This document shows, piece after piece, positions 24,866 through 33,193 of a DNA stretch of 64,000 bases. The stretch's first letter is position 1. Each line of letters opens with the position of its first letter. The DNA comes from Loktanella atrilutea. Lineage in GTDB: Bacteria > Pseudomonadota > Alphaproteobacteria > Rhodobacterales > Rhodobacteraceae. The notes under the pieces are model-generated. The model was given only the letters and a program-made list of their open reading frames with translations. It was not told the origin of the DNA and did not search any database. Position numbers and translations under genes: made by a program. Location: the NCBI RefSeq assembly GCF_900128995.1, contig NZ_FQUE01000004.1, positions 1-64,000 on the forward strand, given 5' to 3'.

Positions 24866-27262
24866 ATGAAATTCACCCTGTCATGGCTGAAAACCCACCT
24901 CGAAACGGACGCCTCGGTCGCAGAGATCGCCGAGACGCTGACCGATCTGGGGCTGGAGGTGGAGGGGATCGAGAACCCCGCCGAGAAGCTGCGCCCTTTC
25001 ACCATCGGCTACGTCGAAACCGCCGAAAAGCATCCCGACGCGGACAAGCTGCGCGTCTGCCAGGTGCGGACCGGCAACGGGCTGGAACAGATCATCTGCG
25101 GTGCGCCCAACGCGCGTGCGGGCATCACGGTCGTCGTGGCGCATCCCGGAGTCTACGTTCCGGGAATCAATTCGACCATCGGCGTGGGCAAGATTCGCGG
25201 CATCGAAAGCCACGGGATGATGGCCTCTGAACGCGAGCTGGAGCTGTCGGAGGAACACGACGGCATCATCGAGCTGCCAGAGGGCGAGGTCGGGCAGAGC
25301 TTTGCCGACTGGTTGGCAGAACACGAACCCGCCCGCGTCGATCCGGTGATCGAGATCGCGATCACGCCGAACCGCGCCGACGCGCTGGGCGTCTACGGCA
25401 TCGCCCGCGACCTCGCGGCGCGCGGCCTGGGCACGCTGAAACCTCTTGAGACGCCGCAGATCGACGGCGCCTTCACCTCCGATCTGACCGTCAGCATCGA
25501 TGACGACACGACGGATGGCTGCCCGGTGTTCTGCGGGCGGCTGATCAAGGGTGTGACCAACGGGCCCAGCCCCGATTGGTTACAGAACCGTCTGCGTGCC
25601 ATCGGGCTGCGGCCGATCTCCTTCCTCGTCGATGTCACGAACTATCTGACCTACGACCTGAATCGCCCGCTGCACGTCTTCGACGCCGACAAGGTGCAGG
25701 GCAACCTGCGGGTCCATCGTGCCAAGGGTGGCGAACAGATCGTCGCACTCGACGACAAGACCTACACGCTCAGCGAAGGCCAGATCGTGATCTCCGACGA
25801 CGCCGGCGTGCAAAGCATCGCGGGCGTCATGGGCGGCGACGCCACCGGCTGCACCGCCGAGACCGTCAACGTCTTCGTCGAAAGCGCCTATTGGGACCCG
25901 GTGCAGATCGCCTATACGGGCCGCGCGCTGAAGATCAATTCCGACGCCCGCTACCGGTTCGAGCGCGGGATCGACCCGGCCTTCACCCCCGACGGGCTGG
26001 ATCATGCGGTAGCCGTCATTCGGGCCGTGGTGGGCGGCGAGGCCTCGCAGATGGTGCAGGCGGGGCAGGTGCCCGACACCGACCGTGCCTACAAGCTGGA
26101 CCCGGACCGGGTCGTCAGCCTCGTCGGCATGGACATTCCCGCCAAGACCCAGCGCGCAACACTTACGGCGCTGGGCTTCCGGTTGGATGGCGACATGGCG
26201 CATGTGCCCAGCTGGCGCGGCGACGTGCAGGGCGAGGCCGATCTGGTCGAGGAAGTGGCGCGCATCGCGTCGCTGACCAAGCTCGTCGGCGTCCCGATGC
26301 CGCGCAGCCAACCCGGCGTGCCCAAACCGGTGCTGACGCCGGCGCAGGTGCGCCTGACGGCGGCGCGGCGCGCCTCCGCGGCGCTGGGTTACAACGAATG
26401 CGTGACATACAGCTTCATCGATCAGGCAGCCGCGGCGCTGTTCGGCGGCGGCACGGACGACACGCAACTGGAAAACCCGATCTCGACCGAGATGTCGCAT
26501 CTGCGGCCGGCGCTGTTGCCCGGACTCCTGCAGGCCGTCGCGCGCAATCAGGCCCGCGGCTTCGGAGACCTCGCACTGTTCGAGGCGGGTGATGTCTTCA
26601 GCGGCGGGGAACCCGGTGACCAACGGCCCTGCGTGGCCGGCTTGATGGTCGGGCGAACGGGGCCAAAGGACGTGCATGGCGCGTCCCGTGCCGTCGATCT
26701 GTTCGACGTGAAGGCCGATGCAGAGGCCGTGCTGGCCGCAATGGGTGCGCCCGCAAAGGTGCAGATCCTGCGCGGCGGCGACGGCTGGTGGCATCCCGGG
26801 CGCCACGGGGTAATCTGCCTTGGTCCGAAAAAGGTGCTGGGCGTCTTCGGCGAACTGCACCCCAAGGTGCTGCGCGCCCTGGATGTGAAGGGACCTGCCG
26901 TCGCCTTCACGATCTTCCCGGCCGAAGTTCCGCTGCCGCGCAACAAGGTGAACACGCGACCTGCGCTCGCCTCGACCGATCTGCAGGCGGTGGAACGTGA
27001 CTTTGCTTTCGTGGTGGATGCGGGTGTCGAAGCGCTGACGCTGGTCAATGCCGCCGCGGGGGCCGACAAGGCGCTGATCGCCGACGTGCGGGTCTTCGAC
27101 GAATTCATCGGCGGCAGCCTTGGTGAAGGCAAGAAATCCCTTGCCATCACCGTGCGGTTGCAGCCGGTGGATGCGACCCTGACGGAGGCGCAGATCGAAG
27201 GCGTGGGCAAGCAGATCGTGGCCAAGGTCGAAAAGGCCACCGGCGGCGTTCTGCGGGGATAG
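24866..27262 (+). CDS. pheT: Phenylalanine-tRNA ligase beta subunit
   Basis: A 798-residue subunit of the alpha2-beta2 enzyme charging tRNA-Phe. Domains in order: N-terminal B1 (MKFTLSWLKTHLETD), EMAP-like tRNA-binding domain (HPDADKLRVCQV), B3/B4 editing domain, B5 (DP and DARYRFERGIDP region), catalytic-like core, and the C-terminal ferredoxin-fold anticodon domain (PALASTDLQAVERDFAFVVD). The ATG at 24866 is used; a GTG nine bases earlier is in frame. pheS is not adjacent on either side. Confidence 0.96.
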   Translation: MKFTLSWLKTHLETDASVAEIAETLTDLGLEVEGIENPAEKLRPFTIGYVETAEKHPDADKLRVCQVRTGNGLEQIICGAPNARAGITVVVAHPGVYVPGINSTIGVGKIRGIESHGMMASERELELSEEHDGIIELPEGEVGQSFADWLAEHEPARVDPVIEIAITPNRADALGVYGIARDLAARGLGTLKPLETPQIDGAFTSDLTVSIDDDTTDGCPVFCGRLIKGVTNGPSPDWLQNRLRAIGLRPISFLVDVTNYLTYDLNRPLHVFDADKVQGNLRVHRAKGGEQIVALDDKTYTLSEGQIVISDDAGVQSIAGVMGGDATGCTAETVNVFVESAYWDPVQIAYTGRALKINSDARYRFERGIDPAFTPDGLDHAVAVIRAVVGGEASQMVQAGQVPDTDRAYKLDPDRVVSLVGMDIPAKTQRATLTALGFRLDGDMAHVPSWRGDVQGEADLVEEVARIASLTKLVGVPMPRSQPGVPKPVLTPAQVRLTAARRASAALGYNECVTYSFIDQAAAALFGGGTDDTQLENPISTEMSHLRPALLPGLLQAVARNQARGFGDLALFEAGDVFSGGEPGDQRPCVAGLMVGRTGPKDVHGASRAVDLFDVKADAEAVLAAMGAPAKVQILRGGDGWWHPGRHGVICLGPKKVLGVFGELHPKVLRALDVKGPAVAFTIFPAEVPLPRNKVNTRPALASTDLQAVERDFAFVVDAGVEALTLVNAAAGADKALIADVRVFDEFIGGSLGEGKKSLAITVRLQPVDATLTEAQIEGVGKQIVAKVEKATGGVLRG

Positions 27263-27267
27263 GCCTG

Positions 27268-27292
27268 TCCGGGTCTGCACGGCAGACCCGGA
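27268..27292 (+). terminator. Terminator after pheT
   Basis: A perfect 11-bp stem TCCGGGTCTGC / GCAGACCCGGA with a 3-base loop, followed by TGCCTTTC. It starts 6 bases after the pheT stop. The T-run is short and interrupted. Confidence 0.65.
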
Positions 27293-27363
27293 TGCCTTTC
27301 AGGTGAATTGGCTTCGCCAAATAACCGGGGCGACAGTTTATCTGGCCAGATGACGGGTGGGCG

Positions 27364-28062
27364 TCAGCCTTTCGGATCAGGAACGTTCTTGCCGCGCTGC
27401 ACGGCGGGGCGATCGTAGAAGCGGGCGACATAGGCCGGCACGTTCTTCAGGTCGTCGTAGCCCGTGACTTCTTTCGCACCGTAGAAATCGAGCGCGTTCA
27501 GCCAGGGCGCCAGTGCGATGTCGGCGATGGAAAAGTCGCCGGCGATCCAGTCCCGCCCCGCAAGCGCGCCGTCGACGACGCCCAGCAGGCGTTTCGCCTC
27601 GTCAATATAGCGCTGTTGCGGGCGGGGGTCGTCGATGTCCTTGCCGGCGAACTTGTAGAAATAGCCCAGCTGCCCGAACATCGGACCGACGCCGCCCATC
27701 TGGAACATCACCCACTGGATGATGTGGGCCTTGTCGGCTGCGGTGCGCCCCAGCAGCTTGCCAGACTTTTCGGCAAGATAGATCAGGATCGCACCGGATT
27801 CGAACAGGCCGATCGGACCGTCCGGCCCATCCGGATCGATGATGGCCGGGATCTTGCCGTTCGGATTGAGAGAGGTGAAGGCATCGGACTTCACGTCGGC
27901 GTCCTTCAGCGTCACCAGATGCGGCTCGTAGGGCAGGCCCATCTCTTCCAGCGCAATGGACGCCTTCACGCCGTTCGGCGTGGGGTAGGAGTAGAGCTGG
28001 ATCACCGTCGGATCGGCAGCCGGCCAGCGCGCGGCAATGGGGAAGGTGGACAGGTCTGTCAT
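27364..28062 (-). CDS. Glutathione S-transferase family protein (YfcG/YghU-like)
   Basis: A 232-residue protein with an N-terminal thioredoxin-fold GST domain (IQLYSYPTPNGVKASIALEE; NPNGKIPAIIDPDG; LFESGAILIYLAEK) and a C-terminal all-helical domain. The Asn-Gly at the usual catalytic position is typical of YfcG/YghU proteins that act as disulphide-bond oxidoreductases with glutathione. Divergent from mscL. The real substrate is not predictable. Confidence 0.85.
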   Translation of the reverse strand: MTDLSTFPIAARWPAADPTVIQLYSYPTPNGVKASIALEEMGLPYEPHLVTLKDADVKSDAFTSLNPNGKIPAIIDPDGPDGPIGLFESGAILIYLAEKSGKLLGRTAADKAHIIQWVMFQMGGVGPMFGQLGYFYKFAGKDIDDPRPQQRYIDEAKRLLGVVDGALAGRDWIAGDFSIADIALAPWLNALDFYGAKEVTGYDDLKNVPAYVARFYDRPAVQRGKNVPDPKG

Positions 28063-28184
28063 CGGGGACTCCGGACTTTGGGGGGACATAAAACCGCTTC
28101 TATTTTTCGGCGAACGCGATAATCGTGGCGTGCACCGGGCGGACTGAACAGACAGCCGCAACTTTTGGAACAGGGGATAAGGCC

Positions 28185-28613
28185 GTGCTGAACGAATTCA
28201 AGGATTTCATTGCCAAGGGCAATGTCATGGATCTTGCCGTTGGAATCATCATCGGCGCGGCGTTCACCGCGATCGTGACATCGCTGGTGGGCGACCTCAT
28301 CAATCCGGTCATCGGACTGATTCTGGGCGGGGTGGATTTCACCAACATGTATGTCGTCCTGTCGGGCACGGTGCCGGAAAATGCGGGACTGCAGGCGGCG
28401 CGGGATGCCGGTGCCGCGGTCTTCGCCTACGGTGCCTTCATCACGGCCTGCATCAACTTCTTCATCATCGCCTTCGTCGTCTTCATGCTGGTCAAGGCGG
28501 TCAATGCGATCAAGTCAAAGGCGGAACGACCCGATGACGTGGTACCGGAAGTAAAGACAGGGCCGTCAGAACTCGACGTGCTCATCCAGATCCGGGACCA
28601 GCTCCGCCGCTGA
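28185..28613 (+). CDS. mscL: Large-conductance mechanosensitive channel
   Basis: A 142-residue channel subunit that opens under membrane tension to release solutes in osmotic downshock. Start GTG ([20 protein letters not shown]), first membrane helix with the conserved [20 protein letters not shown] pore motif, second helix [17 protein letters not shown], and the cytosolic C-terminal helix. AGGGG lies 8 bases before the GTG. Normal family length. Confidence 0.95.
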   Translation: MLNEFKDFIAKGNVMDLAVGIIIGAAFTAIVTSLVGDLINPVIGLILGGVDFTNMYVVLSGTVPENAGLQAARDAGAAVFAYGAFITACINFFIIAFVVFMLVKAVNAIKSKAERPDDVVPEVKTGPSELDVLIQIRDQLRR

Positions 28614-28633
28614 CAGGGGGCTTAGAACGAAAG

Positions 28634-28657
28634 TTGCGCGATCGCCGGGATCGCGCA
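28634..28657. terminator. Hairpin between convergent mscL and the small membrane protein gene
   Basis: GCGCGATC / GATCGCGC with a 5-base loop, extended by a T-A pair, ending in AGTTTA. Placed 20 bases after the mscL stop and just before the opposing stop at 28660, so it may serve both genes. Confidence 0.5.
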
Positions 28658-28659
28658 GT

Positions 28660-28815
28660 TTACCTGCGGCGATTGTCGCTAGGGCGACGGCTTTGCGACC
28701 GTACGGACTCCTGTCGGCCGGAACCGAACGGATCACCCTTCCGCGTCAGCAGATAGATCATCAGTGCCGCGAGGCCGATCGCCGCCATACTGGCAAGAAA
28801 AACATCTATGGTCAT
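28660..28815 (-). CDS. Small (51 aa) single-helix membrane protein, probable general stress protein
   Basis: MTIDVFLASMAAIGLAALMI begins a 51-residue protein with one membrane helix and a basic, Ser/Arg-rich tail (RSQSRRPSDNRRR). Short open frames can arise by chance, but a GGAAC-N17-CGTT EcfG promoter ends 28 bases upstream on the same strand, which supports a real gene. The ribosome site is weak. No family recognised. It lies beside the phyK-ecfG-nepR operon on the same strand but has its own promoter. Confidence 0.6.
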   Translation of the reverse strand: MTIDVFLASMAAIGLAALMIYLLTRKGDPFGSGRQESVRSQSRRPSDNRRR

Positions 28816-28842
28816 GATCCGGTCCGTTTGTTCATGCAGGCA

Positions 28843-28868
28843 AACGAGCCATGATCGGATTCGGTTCC
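28843..28868 (-). promoter_or_regulatory. EcfG-type general stress promoter of the 51-aa protein
   Basis: On the minus strand, GGAAC (28868-28864), 17 bases, then CGTT (28846-28843). This fits the alphaproteobacterial EcfG consensus GGAAC-N16/17-cGTT. Transcription would begin about 20 bases before the ATG at 28815. Confidence 0.65.
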
Positions 28869-28928
28869 CGATTTCTGCAACTGCACTACGACCTGGCTCA
28901 ACCTGTGGCCGATCTGCCGCGGCCCGGA

Positions 28929-30671
28929 TCAGTAGTCGAGGGCATCCGGAATCGTCGTCGTGATCGGAAAGGCGACGGTGACGGTATGGCCGGCCTCGGT
29001 TTCCGACGTCTCGACCTTTCCGCCCAGTTGGACGGAAAAGGCGCGGATCAGCTGGTGCCCGACATTCTTTTCGGCACCGCTCCCCTCCGAATTGCCGGCG
29101 GAACTGCGGCACTGGAATTGCGCCATGCCGGGCGACACCACCAGCAGACTGAACATAAGGAAGCGCGGTGCGTCCTCCGTCGGCGTCGCGGCGCGCATGT
29201 GCTGAAGCGCGTTCGTACCGACCTCGCCTACCAGAAGGGCGAGGGGGACGGCCTGATCCGGCAACAGGTGGAAATTATCGACCTTCAGGTCGTGGGTGAT
29301 GTCGGTTCCGATCTCCGGCAGTTGATCGAACAGGGTGCCGCAGATGTCCTGCATCAGCGGTTGCGCCTCTGTCCGGGCCAGATCCTTCGATTGATAGATG
29401 TAGCGGTGCACGGTCGCCAACCCCAGCACCCGGTCCTGCAGACGCTTCAGTGCGTGCCGGCTTTCGTCCGACCGGGCCGACCGGATCTGCATGTTCATGA
29501 TCGACGAGATCATCTGCAGGTTGTTCTTCACCCGGTGGTGCACTTCCTTCAGCAACACGTTTTTTTCGCGCAGGCTGTTTTCCATCCGCGCCTCGTCGTC
29601 GATCAGGTCGTAGGCCATGTTGACGAAGGTCTGTTCCAGATCGAACAGCTCCTGCGGCAGCATCTCGGTGCTCTTGGCCTTCGGCAATGCGCGGTCCGAT
29701 GCAAAGCGGCGCATCCGGGTGCGCAGGTCCTGCACCGGGCTGACGACCAGCCTGTGAACGGCGAAGTACGCGACCAGCAGGCTGGCAAGCCACATCAGGG
29801 CCGGCAGGAAGAAGGACGGCAGCGTGATGGCGGAACTGGCAAGGAAACCTTCGGTCGGGGCCCAGCCGGTCATCGCATAGGCCAGATCGGGCACCAGCGT
29901 CAACATCACGAATACGCGGCGCTCGCCGTCCGCATTGCGACCGACGAAGGTCGAGGGATCGGCACCGAGGCGCAACAGCGCCTCTTGCGACAGGTCCACC
30001 ACGGGGTTGACCGGAGCCTCGCCCTGATTGGCGATGATCCGGCCGTTGCGGTCGAAGATGACCAGCGACAGCGGCGGCTCGGCGTTGTCGAGGTCCGGCA
30101 TGCTGGACAGCTGATCAGTCGGCAGCGCCAGGACGATCTGACCGCGAACGACACCGTCCTGCACCACGGGCTGCAGCAGGATGACGCTGTTGCCTTCGCC
30201 CGGTTCGGCGGCGTGACGGGTCTTCAGGACAGTGTTGGCGCTGGTCGCGACTGCGCGCGCACGATCGTCGGACCCGATCGAGAACGGCGCGGCTTCGGAA
30301 GAACACTCGATCTGCCCGGAAGGCTGCAGGAACCCGGCAAAGCTGATGCTGGGATCGGCATCGCTAAAGGCTCGGAACGCGGCTCTGCAGGCGGCGGGGT
30401 CGTCATCGGTCAGATCGAAGGTGGCCGCCTGCCCGCGGGCGGCGCCGATCGCACGCTGCAAGGTCTGCCGCTCGCCCGAAATGGCGAGTTCGGTCAGCGC
30501 TACCAGCGACAGAGCCGTGCGCGCACGCAGCGTCTCGTCGAGGTTCTGGGTCTGCCAGATCGCCAGCAGGCCGATCGGCAACAGGGCCAATGACAAAAAG
30601 GCAACGACGCGAAACGGCAGGCTTTGCAGGAACGGCCAGCGGTCCTCTTTCTCAACCGGCACGGAGGACAT
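28929..30671 (-). CDS. phyK: PhyK-type sensor histidine kinase of the general stress response
   Basis: A 580-residue membrane kinase: helix near the N-terminus (FRVVAFLSLALLPIGLLAIW), a periplasmic domain of about 230 residues, a second helix (LPALMWLASLLVAYFAVHRLV), a HAMP-like linker, then HisKA_2 phosphoacceptor VHHRVKNNLQMISSIMNMQ and an ATPase domain ending AGHTVTVAFPI. HisKA_2 kinases beside ecfG phosphorylate PhyR. The start overlaps the ecfG stop (TGATG), so it is the third gene of nepR-ecfG-phyK. The signal sensed is unknown. Confidence 0.88.
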   Translation of the reverse strand: MSSVPVEKEDRWPFLQSLPFRVVAFLSLALLPIGLLAIWQTQNLDETLRARTALSLVALTELAISGERQTLQRAIGAARGQAATFDLTDDDPAACRAAFRAFSDADPSISFAGFLQPSGQIECSSEAAPFSIGSDDRARAVATSANTVLKTRHAAEPGEGNSVILLQPVVQDGVVRGQIVLALPTDQLSSMPDLDNAEPPLSLVIFDRNGRIIANQGEAPVNPVVDLSQEALLRLGADPSTFVGRNADGERRVFVMLTLVPDLAYAMTGWAPTEGFLASSAITLPSFFLPALMWLASLLVAYFAVHRLVVSPVQDLRTRMRRFASDRALPKAKSTEMLPQELFDLEQTFVNMAYDLIDDEARMENSLREKNVLLKEVHHRVKNNLQMISSIMNMQIRSARSDESRHALKRLQDRVLGLATVHRYIYQSKDLARTEAQPLMQDICGTLFDQLPEIGTDITHDLKVDNFHLLPDQAVPLALLVGEVGTNALQHMRAATPTEDAPRFLMFSLLVVSPGMAQFQCRSSAGNSEGSGAEKNVGHQLIRAFSVQLGGKVETSETEAGHTVTVAFPITTTIPDALDY

Positions 30672-31225
30672 CAGAATGCCGAGTTGCCATTGTTGGCGAC
30701 CACTGCGATCGTGACCTTGTCCGTCAGTTCGACCGGTCCATCCGCGTCGAGGTGCATGAGTTCGGCCAACCGCTTGCGGCCCCGGTTCGCCCGGCTCTTG
30801 ATCGTGCCCACGGCGACATCGCACATCGCCGCGGCTTCCTCGTAGGAAAAGCCCGAGGCGCCGACGAGGATCAGCGTTTCGCGCTGTTCGTCCGGCAGCT
30901 TGGCAAAGGCGGTGCGAAAGTCTGTCATCTGCAGATGACCGTCGTGGGCCGGCTTTTCGGCCATGTTCTCGGTAAAGATGCCGTCGACGTCGGCAACCTC
31001 GCGCTTGGCCTTGCGGCGACTGGAATAAAACGTGTTGCGCAGGATGGTGAAAAGCCACGCCCGCATGTTTGTGCCGGGTTCGAATTTCTCGATGTTCGTC
31101 CAGGCCTTGACGACCGTATCCTGCACCATGTCATCGGCCGTCGATCCGTTGCGGGTCAGCGAGATCGCGAAGGCTCGCAGTGCAGGCAGGTGATTGACGA
31201 GTTCGTCACGTGGATCAGCGATCAT
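30671..31225 (-). CDS. ecfG: General stress sigma factor EcfG
   Basis: A 184-residue ECF sigma factor: region 2 (LRAFAISLTRNGSTADDMVQ, then DTVVKAWTNIEKFEPGTN and WLFTILRNTFYS) and region 4 (LPDEQRETLILVGASGFSYE; GTIKSRANRGRKRL). Position between nepR and a HisKA_2 kinase, opposite phyR, identifies it as EcfG. It is held by NepR and freed when phosphorylated PhyR binds NepR. Its ATG overlaps the nepR stop (ATGA). The nepR promoter carries an EcfG site, so it should activate itself. Confidence 0.93.
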   Translation of the reverse strand: MIADPRDELVNHLPALRAFAISLTRNGSTADDMVQDTVVKAWTNIEKFEPGTNMRAWLFTILRNTFYSSRRKAKREVADVDGIFTENMAEKPAHDGHLQMTDFRTAFAKLPDEQRETLILVGASGFSYEEAAAMCDVAVGTIKSRANRGRKRLAELMHLDADGPVELTDKVTIAVVANNGNSAF

Positions 31226-31383
31226 ACATTACCGTCCTGACCCTTGGTATCCTGCGCCTTGAGCTTGCTCAGCAAATCCTTCAGGCGGTCCGGCAATTCG
31301 GCCTGTTCCTGCTCGCGAAAGACACGCTTGAGATTGGCGTCGATCTGAAGACGCGCCTTTTCGCTCGGGGTATCGTTGGACAT
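31222..31383 (-). CDS. nepR: Anti-sigma factor NepR
   Basis: A 53-residue protein with the NepR core: ARLQIDANLKRVFREQEQAE, then LPDRLKDLLSKLKAQ, two short amphipathic helices. NepR binds EcfG in the unstressed cell and is sequestered by phosphorylated PhyR. Its place directly before ecfG with a four-base stop/start overlap, opposite phyR, is the standard arrangement. The gene is easily missed because of its size. Confidence 0.92.
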   Translation of the reverse strand: MSNDTPSEKARLQIDANLKRVFREQEQAELPDRLKDLLSKLKAQDTKGQDGNV

Positions 31384-31424
31384 TTGCCCGCCTGCCATTA
31401 TCTAAATTCTACACTCGGCCTAGA

Positions 31425-31450
31425 GGAACCTAAACGCAACGATGTGCGTT
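31425..31450 (+). promoter_or_regulatory. EcfG-type promoter of phyR
   Basis: GGAAC (31425-31429), 17 bases, CGTT (31447-31450), matching the EcfG consensus. Start of transcription expected near 31457, about 30 bases before the phyR ATG. Confidence 0.8.
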
Positions 31451-31457
31451 CGGTTCC
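31433..31457 (-). promoter_or_regulatory. EcfG-type promoter of nepR-ecfG-phyK
   Basis: On the minus strand, GGAAC (31457-31453), 16 bases, CGTT (31436-31433). It occupies almost the same bases as the phyR promoter on the other strand, so the two promoters are interlocked. Transcription would start about 43 bases before the nepR ATG. Confidence 0.8.
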
Positions 31458-31487
31458 CGCGATAGGGAAAGACAGGAAAAAAAGACT

Positions 31488-32303
31488 ATGTCAAACGGCA
31501 CTGCACAGCAGGATATCACTACAGCAATCGGGACCTATCTGCCTTACCTTCGCCGCTACGCGCGGGCCCTGACGGGAACTCAGTCCAGCGGTGACGCCTA
31601 CGCCGCCGCCACACTCGAAGCGATTTTGGAAGACCGCAGCATTTTTGACACGCAGATTTCGCCGAAGTCGGCTTTGTTCAAGACCCTTCACATGATGTGG
31701 ATCAGCACCGATACGTCGGATCCGGGCGAACTGCCCGTCGGTATCGAAGGTGCGGCGCAGCGCCATTTGGCCAAACTGACCGCCAATACGAGAGAGGCGC
31801 TGCTGCTGCATACGATCGAGGAATTCAGCCACGCGGAAATCGCCGACATCATGTCGATCGACGAATCAGAGGTCGTGCATCTGATCGACGTCGCCCACCG
31901 AGAGATGGCGGACAGCGTGTCGGGTCGCATCCTGATCATCGAGGACGAGGCGATCATCGCGATGGACCTCGAATCCCTCGTGTCGGATATGGGCCACAAG
32001 GTGACCGGCATCGCCCGGACGCATGCGGGCGCCATCACGCTGGGACAGTCGGAACGCCCCGACCTGATCCTTGCGGACATCCAGCTTGCGGACAATTCGT
32101 CCGGGATCGACGCCGTGAACGAACTGCTGAGCGAATTCGGCGACATGCCCGTGATCTTCATCACGGCCTTCCCGGAACGCCTGCTGACCGGCGACAAGCC
32201 GGAACCGGCATTCCTGATTGCCAAGCCCTATACCGAGGATCAGGTCAGATCGGCGGTGGCGCAGGCCATGTTCTTCTCCTCGACGGAAACGCTGAACGTC
32301 TGA
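31488..32303 (+). CDS. phyR: PhyR, anti-anti-sigma response regulator
   Basis: A 271-residue regulator. Residues 1-140 mimic an ECF sigma factor (region 2-like IGTYLPYLRRYARALTG; region 4-like LTANTREALLLHTIEEFSHA) and residues 145-265 are a receiver (GRILIIEDEAIIAMDLESLV; phosphoacceptor Asp197 in LADIQLAD; Lys in LIAKPY). When phosphorylated it binds NepR and releases EcfG. Divergent from nepR-ecfG-phyK with an EcfG promoter of its own. Length and domain order are standard. Confidence 0.96.
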   Translation: MSNGTAQQDITTAIGTYLPYLRRYARALTGTQSSGDAYAAATLEAILEDRSIFDTQISPKSALFKTLHMMWISTDTSDPGELPVGIEGAAQRHLAKLTANTREALLLHTIEEFSHAEIADIMSIDESEVVHLIDVAHREMADSVSGRILIIEDEAIIAMDLESLVSDMGHKVTGIARTHAGAITLGQSERPDLILADIQLADNSSGIDAVNELLSEFGDMPVIFITAFPERLLTGDKPEPAFLIAKPYTEDQVRSAVAQAMFFSSTETLNV

Positions 32304-32458
32304 CCGCTGCGATGCGATCCTCTGCGGGGGATCGCATCCATCCGTCCTTCCCCAACAGAAAGGTGCCCTCGCGTCCGCGGGCCGTGTCGGAACAACTGTC
32401 CGACCGGTTGCATTGGTAACAGGCAGCCGGGTCACGGCTGCCGCTGTCGGGAACCATC

Positions 32459-33187
32459 ATGGCCACGAAATGTAGTCAGTGTCCGTTGCGTCGCCATGCC
32501 CTGTTCAAGACGATGTCCGAACAGGACGTGGCGGCGATGCAGCGGTTCAAGGTTGGAGAGTTGACGATCGAGGCCGGGACACCCGTCCTGATCGAGGGGT
32601 CGAACTCCCCCCAGCTGTTCACCGCCCTGCGCGGCCTCGGGTTGCGCTACAAGACGACGATCGATGGCGCCCGACAGGTCGTCAACTTCGTCTTTCCGGG
32701 TGATTTCATCGGCCTGCAGGCCGGCGTCATGGGCGAGATGTCCCATTCGGTCGAAGCCTCTTCGAACATGACGCTCTGCGTCTTCAACCGGTCGGAGCTA
32801 TGGAATTTCTTCAAGTCCCACCCAGAGCGCGGCTTCGACATCACATGGCTCGCGGCGGTCGAAGAGCATTTTCTGGGCGAGGCGCTGACATCCGTGGGCC
32901 AGCGTTCTGCCTTCGAGGCGCTGTCATGGGCGCTGTTGCGAACCTTCGTGCGGGCAGAGGCGATCGGCCTCGTGCAGAACCGCAGCATGAGGCTTCCTTT
33001 CCGCCAGAAGGATCTTGCCGATGCCCTCGGGCTGTCGCTGGTTCACACCAACAAGACCCTGTCGAAACTGCGCGAAAAGCAGCTGGCAGACTGGTCGGAC
33101 GGACACCTGACGATCAACGACAAAGCCAGACTGGCGGATATTGCCGGTGTGGAACTGGACGTCGTCCCACGCCGCCCGCTTATGTGA
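32459..33187 (+). CDS. Crp/Fnr-family transcriptional regulator
   Basis: A 242-residue regulator: N-terminal CSQCPLRRHALF, cyclic-nucleotide-type beta barrel (QVVNFVFPGDFIGLQAGVMG), dimer helix, and C-terminal helix-turn-helix (FRQKDLADALGLSLVHTNKT, then LSKLREKQL). Only three cysteines occur (5, 8 and one near 110), so it lacks the four-cysteine set of oxygen-sensing FNR/FnrL. The effector is unknown. Its closeness to the stress locus suggests but does not prove a link. Confidence 0.85.
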   Translation: MATKCSQCPLRRHALFKTMSEQDVAAMQRFKVGELTIEAGTPVLIEGSNSPQLFTALRGLGLRYKTTIDGARQVVNFVFPGDFIGLQAGVMGEMSHSVEASSNMTLCVFNRSELWNFFKSHPERGFDITWLAAVEEHFLGEALTSVGQRSAFEALSWALLRTFVRAEAIGLVQNRSMRLPFRQKDLADALGLSLVHTNKTLSKLREKQLADWSDGHLTINDKARLADIAGVELDVVPRRPLM

Positions 33188-33193
33188 CGACGC

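Noticed and set aside
25580-27280. 566-codon open frame opposite pheT
   Set aside because: Antisense shadow of pheT; no recognisable domain and no ribosome site at its start.
32459-33187. Crp/Fnr protein as the oxygen sensor FnrL
   Set aside because: Only three cysteines are present and the N-terminal set is two (CSQC); the four-cysteine cluster pattern of FNR/FnrL is not met.
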